The position numbers and the translations under genes are program-made. The notes beneath the pieces are model-generated. The model searched no databases and was not told where the DNA came from. It worked only from the letters and a program-made list of their open reading frames with translations. From JAWWBN01 sp033720955 (GTDB taxonomy: Bacteria; Acidobacteriota; Thermoanaerobaculia; Multivoradales; JAHEKO01), in the NCBI GenBank assembly GCA_033720955.1, contig JAWWBN010000096.1, forward strand, positions 1 to 12,786: DNA of 12,786 bases, in the 5' to 3' direction. Shown in pieces: positions 1-5,911 of the stretch (position 1 is its first letter; each line of letters begins with the position of its first letter).

Positions 1-1183
1 CCACCAGGTGGGCGCGGGCGGCCTCCACGCCCCCCAGGTCGGCGACGGTGCGGGGCCGCAGCCGCTCGGCCAGCTCGTACTCGCTCCGCGCCATGAGCCA
101 GATGGAGAAGTGGTTGTGTCCGGAGTGGTAGGCGATCGACTCGGCCGGGACCGTCTTGACCACCTCCTCGAGCTCGCGCAGGTCGCGCGCCCGGGCCACC
201 TCGTCGCCGTGCTCCCGGGTGCGGAAGACGAAGTCGCCGAAGCCCAGCCTCTCGCTCAGGAAGGTGCGGATCTTGGCCAGCAGGGTGGGCAGGTTCTTGT
301 CGGCGAAGTCGGCGCCGATCTCGGCCGCCAGCGGCGCGTTGGAGGGGTCCGACGACTGCAGGAAGACGGGCAGCTCGGGGGAGATGCTCTGGGCGTAGCG
401 GGCGAAGGCGACCCCGGCGGTCGGGTCGAGCTGGCTGTTGCGCGGGATCCGCACGTCGGCGATGACCGCCAGCAGGTTGGAGCGGAAGCGGCGCAGGAGC
501 TCCATCCCCTCCTCGTAGGAGGTGGCGTGGAGGATCTTGGGGCGCGACCGGATGTACATCAGCCGGTGGAGCTCGTTGACCCCCTCGGCGGCCAGCGAGC
601 GCGCCTGGGCCATGAGCTCCTTGTAGAGCATGCCCACGAAGGCCGAGTAGTAGCGCGGCGAGTCCTCGACCATGATGATGACCCGGACGTTGCCGTAGCG
701 GGTGTCGTGGCCGACGTTCAGACGGTCCTCGGTGAGCTTGATGATGGCCAGCAGGATGTTGGCGTTGCCGCTCCAGAGAAAGACGCCCTCGAGGGCCCGC
801 TTGTCCACCAGGGTGCGGGCCATCTCCAGCTCCTTGCGGTCTAGCGCCAGGAAGACCACCGGCCGGCCGGGTCGCAGCTCCTTGACCTTGCGCGCCAGCG
901 CGTTGACCCCCATCCCGGCGAGGCTGGCCATGACCAGGATCAGGTCGAAGCGGCGGCGCTCCATGGCGGCCAGCGCCGCGGCCGCCGTCGAGACGTGCGT
1001 GAACCGGGGGGGCGCCGAGGCGCTGACCTCGCGGAACTCGAAGAAGACCTGCTCGGTGAGCTGTCCATCCTCCTCCAGGATGAAGGCGTCGTAGGGCGAG
1101 GAGACCAGCAGCACCTCCCGGATGCGGTAGGGCGCCAGGTCGTGGAATCGCAGCGCCTTCAGCCCGTGGTGCCGGACTTTCAT
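1..1183 (-). CDS. PEP synthase/pyruvate phosphate dikinase-like protein with two N-terminal receiver-like domains (partial, C-terminus off left edge)
   Basis: Starting at the ATG at 1183, 394 codons are visible before the gene leaves the window. Residues about 20-155 and 168-310 are two receiver (REC)-like folds. The first is degenerate: where a phospho-Asp is expected it reads LILVMAS. The second keeps the full set: acidic pair E173-D174 (VIIMVEDSPRYYS), phospho-Asp candidate D243 (VIADVRIP), S277/S278 (LQSSD) and K296 (ADKNLPT). After them comes a conserved linker with GFGDFVF, AYHSGHNHFSIWL and ARSEYELAERLRP. From memory, this order matches the roughly 1000-residue 'PEP/pyruvate-binding' proteins of Bacteroidetes and relatives, in which an ATP-grasp PPDK_N domain and a PEP-utilizing domain follow. 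Those catalytic domains lie outside the window, so the enzyme activity is inferred. The start is 10 bp after the gdhA stop with no clear ribosome binding site, so co-transcription and translational coupling with gdhA are likely. Confidence 0.82.
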   Translation of the reverse strand, partial: MKVRHHGLKALRFHDLAPYRIREVLLVSSPYDAFILEEDGQLTEQVFFEFREVSASAPPRFTHVSTAAAALAAMERRRFDLILVMASLAGMGVNALARKVKELRPGRPVVFLALDRKELEMARTLVDKRALEGVFLWSGNANILLAIIKLTEDRLNVGHDTRYGNVRVIIMVEDSPRYYSAFVGMLYKELMAQARSLAAEGVNELHRLMYIRSRPKILHATSYEEGMELLRRFRSNLLAVIADVRIPRNSQLDPTAGVAFARYAQSISPELPVFLQSSDPSNAPLAAEIGADFADKNLPTLLAKIRTFLSERLGFGDFVFRTREHGDEVARARDLRELEEVVKTVPAESIAYHSGHNHFSIWLMARSEYELAERLRPRTVADLGGVEAARAHLV

Positions 1184-1193
1184 CGCGGCGGGG

Positions 1194-2534
1194 CTACACC
1201 ACTCCCTGGTCCAGCATCGCGTCGGCCACCTTCAGGAAGCCGGCGATGTTGGCGCCGTCCACGTAGTTGCTCGAGCCCTCCCGCCGGCCGTGCACCAGGC
1301 AGGCGTGGTGGATCTCCTTCATGATGAGCTTCAGGCGCTCGTCCACCTCGTCGCGGGTCCACGAGAGACGCATCGCGTTCTGGGTCATCTCGAGACCCGA
1401 GACCGCGACTCCGCCGGCGTTGGCGGCCTTGCCCGGGCCGAAGAGGATCCCGGCGTCGAGGAAGCGGTTGACGGCCTCCGGCTCGGAGGGCATGTTGGCC
1501 CCCTCGGCGACGCAGACGCAGCCGTTGTCCAGCAGGTCGCCGGCCGCGTCGCCGGAGAGCTCGTTCTCCGTGGCGCAGGGCAGGGCGATGTCGCAGGGCA
1601 CCGACCAGGGGCGCCGGCCCTCCAGATAGGTCGCGCCCGGGAACTTCTCGACGTACTCGTGGATCCGCCCGCGGCGGTTGTTCTTGAGGTCCATGATCCA
1701 GTCGAGCTTCTCGCGGTCGATCCCCCCCTCGTCCACGATGGTGCCGCCCGAGTCGGACATGGTGATCACCCTGCCGGAGAGGGCGAGGGCCTTCTCGGCG
1801 GCGTACTGGGCGACGTTGCCCGAGCCGGAGATGAGGATCCGCTTGCCCTCGATGGCGTCGTCGCGGGTGGCCAGCATCTCGTGGACGAAGTAGATCAGAC
1901 CGTAGCCGGTGGCCTCGGTGCGGATGCGCGAGCCGCCCCACGCCAGGCCCTTCCCGGTCAGGACCCCGGTGAACTCGTTGGCCAGCTTCTTGTACTGGCC
2001 GAAGAGGAAGCCGAGCTCGCGGCCGCCGACCCCGATGTCGCCGGCGGGCACGTCCGTCGAGGGTCCGATGTGGCGGAAGAGCTCGGACATGAACGACTGG
2101 CAGAAGCGCATGACCTCGGCGTCGCTCTTGGCCTTGGGGTCGAAGTCGGAGCCGCCCTTGCCGCCGCCCATGGGGAGGGTGGTGAGGCTGTTCTTGAACA
2201 CCTGCTCGAAGGCGAGAAACTTGAGCACCCCCTGGGTGACGTTGGGGTGGAAGCGCAGCCCTCCCTTGTAGGGGCCCAGGGCGCTGTTCATCTCGATGCG
2301 GAAGCCGCGGTTGACCTGGACATCCCCCTGGTCGTCCACCCACGGCACCCGGAAGGAGATCACCCGCTCGGGCTCGACCATCCGCTCGAGGACCTTGCCA
2401 GAGCGGTAGCGGGGATTGCGCTCGAGGAGGGGCCAGACCGACTCGACGACCTCCTCGACCGCCTGGTGGAACGGCTCCTCCGACGGGTTCTTGGCGATCA
2501 CCTGCTGCACGAAGCTCTTCGCGGCATCGGACAT
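1194..2534 (-). CDS. gdhA: NADP-specific glutamate dehydrogenase
   Basis: This 446-residue protein should reversibly aminate 2-oxoglutarate to glutamate in the cytoplasm (EC 1.4.1.4), the ammonium-assimilation entry point. Length matches the small hexameric class (E. coli GdhA has 447). The dimerization and substrate domain is N-terminal: K90 in GPYKGGLRFHP, K114, catalytic K126 in PMGGGKGG, and D166 in DVPAGDIGVG. The nucleotide-binding domain starts near residue 200 with GSGNVAQYA (236-244). The S-D-S stretch at 260-262, where NAD-type enzymes tend to have an acidic residue ending beta-2, and basic residues at 284-290 favour NADP over NAD; this is inference from family patterns. Start choice is supported by GGAGGA at 2545-2550, 10 nt before the ATG. 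It lies downstream of the channel gene (126-bp gap with hairpins) and just upstream of the PEP-synthase-like gene. Confidence 0.97.
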   Translation of the reverse strand: MSDAAKSFVQQVIAKNPSEEPFHQAVEEVVESVWPLLERNPRYRSGKVLERMVEPERVISFRVPWVDDQGDVQVNRGFRIEMNSALGPYKGGLRFHPNVTQGVLKFLAFEQVFKNSLTTLPMGGGKGGSDFDPKAKSDAEVMRFCQSFMSELFRHIGPSTDVPAGDIGVGGRELGFLFGQYKKLANEFTGVLTGKGLAWGGSRIRTEATGYGLIYFVHEMLATRDDAIEGKRILISGSGNVAQYAAEKALALSGRVITMSDSGGTIVDEGGIDREKLDWIMDLKNNRRGRIHEYVEKFPGATYLEGRRPWSVPCDIALPCATENELSGDAAGDLLDNGCVCVAEGANMPSEPEAVNRFLDAGILFGPGKAANAGGVAVSGLEMTQNAMRLSWTRDEVDERLKLIMKEIHHACLVHGRREGSSNYVDGANIAGFLKVADAMLDQGVV

Positions 2535-2575
2535 CGTGGGGCTTTCCTCCGGGGAGAGTTCGAATCTGGGGTCGG

Positions 2576-2587
2576 CGTCGATCGACG
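2576..2587. promoter_or_regulatory. 12-bp perfect palindrome upstream of gdhA (possible operator)
   Basis: CGTCGATCGACG is a perfect palindrome lying 42-53 bases upstream of the gdhA start, inside the 126-bp gap. Its place, where a gdhA promoter would be, suits a dimeric repressor or activator site, but no regulator family is recognised and GC-rich DNA yields such palindromes by chance. Confidence 0.2.
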
Positions 2588-2612
2588 GGGTCCGGCGGGT
2601 CGAGAGTAGCAG

Positions 2613-2648
2613 GCAGACCGCTCTGCGGCCCCACCCGGGCGGTGGGGC
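2613..2648 (-). terminator. Two adjacent hairpins after the channel gene (weak terminator or attenuator candidate)
   Basis: Reading on the minus strand just past the channel stop, one stem of 8 bp pairs 2641-2648 with 2628-2635 around a 5-nt loop. Directly after it a 5-bp stem pairs 2622-2626 with 2613-2617 around a 4-nt loop. Neither is followed by a T-tract, so intrinsic termination would be inefficient. They could trim or attenuate readthrough into gdhA, or simply protect the 3' end of the channel mRNA. Confidence 0.3.
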
Positions 2649-2660
2649 GGGGCCGCCCCC

Positions 2661-4172
2661 TCAGCCGAGCTTGAAGAACGAGCGGATGCGGCTCAGCAGC
2701 GAGCGCTCGTCCTGTACCGCCCCGCGCTGACGCCGGCGCTCGTCGTGGTCCTCCAGGGTGGCCGCGGTCTCCGCCTGGCGCGCCGCCAGCGCGCGGCTCA
2801 GGGCTTCGGCGATCTTCGGGTCGTGCTCGAGGAGGGGCGCCACCGCCTCCTTGGTGACCTCGATCACCTCCGTGCCGCCCGCCACCGTCACGGTGGCGCT
2901 GCGCTTCTCGCCGGTGAGCAGCGACCGCTCGCCGTAGAAGTCGCCGCGGCCCAGACGCGCCACCTCGATGTCGGTCGCGGCCCCCTCCGCCGACGCCTTC
3001 CGCACTACCGCCGCGCCGGAGGCGATCACGAAGAGCGAGTCGCCCGACTCCCCCTCGCGTACCATGACCTCGCCGTCGTAGTAGTGGTGGCGGCGGGCCC
3101 CGGCGGCCAGCTCCCGCACGGCGTCGGTCTCGAGCTCCCGGAAGAGCTCGAGGCCGGAGAAGAGCCGGAAGGCGTCCTCCACCTCCCGCCGTCGTCCCTG
3201 CTCGGCCATCTTCTCGGCGTCGTGCAGGTGAACCGTGCGGATGGGGAAGGGCACGTAGAGGCCGCGCCGCTTGATCTCGTACCAGATGCGCGAGTTGACC
3301 TCGTCCTGGTAGCCCTTCATGTCGGCGATGCGCCGGGTCCAGGCGCGCATGTAGTAGCCGATGGAGTGGTCGTCGAAGCTCTCCAGGAAGACCTCGATGG
3401 GGGGCGCCTCCAGCGTTCCGGGGGCCGAGCGGGCCGCCGCCGCCAGGGCCGCCTTGACCTCCGCCGGCGGCGCCTCGTAGGGCAGGCCGACCCGGAAGGC
3501 CATCGCCTTGGGCCGCCGGCCCGAGCCGTAGCTGACGATGCGGGAGGCCGAGACGTTGGCGTTGGGCTCCGAGATCTCCACCCCCTCCTTGGTGCGCAGC
3601 CGCATGCTGCGCCACGACATCTCGAGCACCTGCGCCTGGGTGACGCCGTCGACCATGATCCAGTCGCCGCGACGGACCGGCTTCTCGACGTCCAGCGCGA
3701 CGCCGGCGAAGACGTTGCGCAGGACGTCCTGGAGGGCGAGACCGACCACCGCCGACAGCACGGTGGAGGAGACCAGCAGCGCCCCCAGCGGCTGGTCCAG
3801 GATCTCCTTGGCGACCACCAGGACCACCGCCACCAGCAGCGCCATGGTGAGCACGTCCCGGGCCAGCTTGGGCACCATCGGCTGGGCCGACGGCGCCCAC
3901 GGCCGAGCGAAGATCAGGCGGTCCACGAGGGCCATGAAGACCACCGCCGAGAGCACCGCGGTGGCCGCCGCGGCGATCTGCCAGGGCAGCCGCGCGCGGT
4001 CGAACCCGGCCAGGTCGAGGGCGGTCAGCGTCCCCAGGCCGACCACCCACAGGTGGTAGAGTAGCCGCGGCCTGAATCCGGGGAGGAGGCGACGGAGCAG
4101 CAGGTGGACCAACTCGAGCAGGGCGACCACGCCCGCGGCGTAGAGGAGCGGGGTCGACCAGTTCGCGAGCAT
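2661..4172 (-). CDS. MscS-family channel with C-terminal cyclic-nucleotide-binding domain
   Basis: This 503-residue inner-membrane channel has about four hydrophobic segments (roughly 8-27, 38-57, 64-86, 106-124) and then the MscS pore helix and beta domain: VVGLALQDVLRNVFAGVALD at 142-161, then KPVRRGDWIMVDG. The vestibule alpha/beta domain extends to about 320. Residues 335-460 form a cyclic-nucleotide-binding domain with phosphate-binding cassette GDFYGERSLLTGEKRSATV, including E415 (ribose) and R424 (cyclic phosphate). A basic helical tail follows (about 465-503). The architecture is that of the bacterial cyclic-nucleotide-gated (bCNG) branch of MscS, in which cAMP gating has been reported for some members while mechanosensitivity is weak or absent. 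S425 next to the Arg does not separate cAMP from cGMP. There is no clear ribosome binding site before the ATG. The gene is divergent from the cyclase operon, 69 bp away. Confidence 0.92.
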   Translation of the reverse strand: MLANWSTPLLYAAGVVALLELVHLLLRRLLPGFRPRLLYHLWVVGLGTLTALDLAGFDRARLPWQIAAAATAVLSAVVFMALVDRLIFARPWAPSAQPMVPKLARDVLTMALLVAVVLVVAKEILDQPLGALLVSSTVLSAVVGLALQDVLRNVFAGVALDVEKPVRRGDWIMVDGVTQAQVLEMSWRSMRLRTKEGVEISEPNANVSASRIVSYGSGRRPKAMAFRVGLPYEAPPAEVKAALAAAARSAPGTLEAPPIEVFLESFDDHSIGYYMRAWTRRIADMKGYQDEVNSRIWYEIKRRGLYVPFPIRTVHLHDAEKMAEQGRRREVEDAFRLFSGLELFRELETDAVRELAAGARRHHYYDGEVMVREGESGDSLFVIASGAAVVRKASAEGAATDIEVARLGRGDFYGERSLLTGEKRSATVTVAGGTEVIEVTKEAVAPLLEHDPKIAEALSRALAARQAETAATLEDHDERRRQRGAVQDERSLLSRIRSFFKLG

Positions 4173-4241
4173 CGTCGAGGCGTCCGGAGAGAGGCGAAGG
4201 TATCACGGTCCCGCACGGCGGGAGGCGAAAGGAGGATCTAC
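4173..4241. promoter_or_regulatory. Shared divergent promoter region between the channel gene and the barrel-cupredoxin-cyclase operon
   Basis: These 69 bp must hold the 5' signals of both divergent units. The plus side carries an excellent ribosome binding site, GGAGG at 4231-4235, 6 nt before the ATG at 4242. A second purine-rich GGAGG lies at 4221-4225. No convincing -10/-35 pair is visible in either direction, so promoter elements are inferred from geometry only. The short spacing makes linked transcriptional control plausible. Confidence 0.5.
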
Positions 4242-5243
4242 ATGGACTCAGCCGAAGGCCCGAGGCGGCCCGTCGCGCCGGCCGCGGCGCTCGCCCTCAC
4301 CCTGTCGCTCACCCTGTCCGGGAGCGCGGCGGCCGCCTGGTTCGGCAGCTTCGAGGCCAGCGGTCTCTACGACGACAACCTGAGCCGCGCCGAGCTGTCC
4401 AGCGACGTCGAGAGCGACACCTCGATCTCGGTCTCCTTCCAGGGCGGACGCGCCTGGGAGCTCGAGAACGGCCGCGGCGTGAGCCTCACCGGAAGCGCCT
4501 CCTACACCTCCTTCGACGAGTTCTCCGGCATGGACAACGCGGCCCTGGGCCTCTCCCTGGGGTGGCGCAAGAAGTTCGGGCTCGGGCCCACCGCGCCCAC
4601 CGTCCGGCTCTCCGCCGGGGCCGAGTGGCGCGACTACGACGCCGACGTGCGCGACGGTCTCTTCTACGTCGCGGCGGTGGGCTGGGACCGGCGAATCGGC
4701 GAGCGCTGGACCCTGGAGGCGGCCCTCTCCTACGACGTCCTGCGTGCCGACGAGACGCGGCTGGCGAGCCCCGGCGGCAGCGGAGGTCCCGGCCCCGGCC
4801 CCGGCCCGGGTCCAGGTCCCGGTCCCGGCCCCGGTCCCGGCCCGGGTCCCGGTCCGGGCCCCGGTCCGGGGAGCCAGGTCCCCGGCGACACCTTCGACCA
4901 GGAGCGGCTGAACTTCGAGATCGCCGGCGAGGCCGCCCTCGGCGGGCCCTGGCTGATGACTGTGGGCTACATCTTCCGCGACGGCGACGTCGCCTCGACC
5001 GCGGTGCCCAACGACCGCATCGTCGCCACGGCCCAGGCGATCACCGACGACCCGGTGTTCGGCCCCAACCGCTTCGCCTACCGGCTGGGCGCCCGCGTCC
5101 ACACCCTGACCCTGGACTTCAACCGCGCGGTGGGCGAGGCTTCCTCGCTGGTCTTCGGCCTCGAGCACCAGCGCACCGACGCCGACGGCGGCATCGACTA
5201 CGAGCGCAACCGGCTCCGCCTGGCGTGGCTCCACAGCTTCTGA
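4242..5243 (+). CDS. Outer-membrane beta-barrel protein with a (Gly-Pro)14 insert
   Basis: A 333-residue exported protein. The start at 4242 is set by the strong ribosome binding site at 4231-4235; the frame is open further upstream but that stretch lies over the divergent gene. Residues 1-32 form a Sec signal peptide (hydrophobic LALTLSLTLSGSAAAA, cleavage near A31-A32). The mature part is built of alternating aromatic and polar beta strands, such as SASYTSF, LGLSLGWRKKF, VRLSAGAEWRDYD and LTLDFNRAV. It ends LAWLHSF, the C-terminal Phe expected of a BAM-inserted barrel. Residues 182-209 are 14 uninterrupted Gly-Pro pairs between two predicted strands, probably an exposed loop. No family name is recognised beyond 'outer-membrane beta-barrel', and the function is unknown. 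It is first in an operon: the cupredoxin gene starts 10 bp after its stop. A porin, a partner of the cupredoxin or a structural barrel are all possible. Confidence 0.85.
   Translation: MDSAEGPRRPVAPAAALALTLSLTLSGSAAAAWFGSFEASGLYDDNLSRAELSSDVESDTSISVSFQGGRAWELENGRGVSLTGSASYTSFDEFSGMDNAALGLSLGWRKKFGLGPTAPTVRLSAGAEWRDYDADVRDGLFYVAAVGWDRRIGERWTLEAALSYDVLRADETRLASPGGSGGPGPGPGPGPGPGPGPGPGPGPGPGPGPGSQVPGDTFDQERLNFEIAGEAALGGPWLMTVGYIFRDGDVASTAVPNDRIVATAQAITDDPVFGPNRFAYRLGARVHTLTLDFNRAVGEASSLVFGLEHQRTDADGGIDYERNRLRLAWLHSF
4785..4868 (+). repeat. Imperfect hexanucleotide repeat GGYCCN x14 encoding (Gly-Pro)14
   Basis: Fourteen consecutive in-frame units, each GGT or GGC followed by CCC, CCG or CCA. 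All differences between units are at third codon positions, so the encoded Gly-Pro pairs are unbroken. The flanks are Gly-rich (GGSGG before, GSQVPG after). Confidence 0.97.
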
Positions 5244-5253
5244 AGCCGGGCCG

Positions 5254-5898
5254 ATGAGCGATCGCCGCCGCTGTCTGGCCGGGGCGCTGGTGGCCGCCGT
5301 GAGCGCGACCTCGGCGGCGGCGGCGAGCCTGGAGGTCCGGCTGGTAGACGGCAGGGGCCAGCCGGTGGACGGCGCGGTGGTCGTGGCGCGGGGGGTGGGC
5401 GCGCCGCCGCCGCCGCCGGCCGAGATGGCCGTGATGGATCAGGTGGAGGAGCAGTTCGTGCCCGAGCTGCTGACGGTGCCCGTGGGCACCACCGTCAACT
5501 TCCCCAACCGGGACGACATCCGCCACCACGTCTACTCCTTCTCGGAGGCGAAGCAGTTCGAGCTGCCGCTCTACAAGGGCGAGCCGGCCGAGCCGGTGCG
5601 GTTCGAGAAGCCCGGACCGGTGGTGCTGGGCTGCAACATCCACGACCACATGCGGGGCTACATCTTCGTCGCCGGCAGCCCCCACTACGCCGTCTCCGGG
5701 GAGGACGGGCGGGTGGAGCTGGGGGATCTTCCCCCCGGCGACTACGAGGTCGAGGCCTGGCATCCGCGTCAGAAGGGGGAGTCGGCGCGGGGGACCGCGG
5801 TGGTCGCCGACGGCGGCGCGGCGGGGCTCGATCTCGAGCTGGACCTGAAGCCCGCCCTGCGGTTGCGCCGGGGCGGCGCCCGCGGCCGCAAGTACTGA
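5254..5898 (+). CDS. Secreted cupredoxin-like (plastocyanin-type) protein
   Basis: This 214-residue protein should be a periplasmic blue-copper electron carrier or copper-binding protein. Residues 1-24 are a signal peptide (basic MSDRRR, hydrophobic core, AAAA before SLEV). After an N-terminal beta domain and a Pro5 run (51-55) comes the cupredoxin fold. Candidate type 1 copper ligands are H91 (DDIRHHVYSF), C127 and H130 (LGCNIHD) and M133. The spacing Cys-x2-His-x2-Met is shorter at the Met than in plastocyanin. Residues 148-200 look like a carboxypeptidase-regulatory-type beta sandwich (GDLPPGDYEVEAWHP). Such proteins are often labelled 'methylamine utilization protein', but no methylamine genes are present, so I avoid that label. 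It starts 10 bp after the barrel stop without a clear ribosome binding site, so translation is probably coupled; the cyclase starts 13 bp after its stop. Confidence 0.85.
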   Translation: MSDRRRCLAGALVAAVSATSAAAASLEVRLVDGRGQPVDGAVVVARGVGAPPPPPAEMAVMDQVEEQFVPELLTVPVGTTVNFPNRDDIRHHVYSFSEAKQFELPLYKGEPAEPVRFEKPGPVVLGCNIHDHMRGYIFVAGSPHYAVSGEDGRVELGDLPPGDYEVEAWHPRQKGESARGTAVVADGGAAGLDLELDLKPALRLRRGGARGRKY

Positions 5899-5911
5899 CC
5901 CTCCCCACCGC

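Noticed and set aside
8..844. Long plus-strand open frame opposite the PEP-synthase-like gene
   Set aside because: The minus strand gives a recognisable receiver-bearing protein with ordered motifs; the plus frame is a compositional shadow.
1180..4206. Minus-strand open frame of about 1000 codons covering gdhA and the channel gene
   Set aside because: Its translation is Arg/Gly/Pro-rich low complexity out of frame with two clear families; an artefact of high GC, where stop codons are rare.
4173..4241. Specific sigma-70 promoter boxes in the divergent gap
   Set aside because: No hexamer pair close to consensus with proper spacing could be found, so only the region is annotated.
4785..4868. 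CRISPR or intergenic tandem repeat
   Set aside because: The repeat unit is 6 bp, without spacers, and lies inside a coding frame as Gly-Pro codons.
5254..5320. Lipoprotein signal from Cys7 of the cupredoxin
   Set aside because: Cys7 comes before the hydrophobic core and lacks a lipobox, so a normal Sec signal peptide fits better.
5254..5898. Methylamine utilization function for the cupredoxin
   Set aside because: No methylamine dehydrogenase or maturation genes in the window; the label would rest on database habit only.
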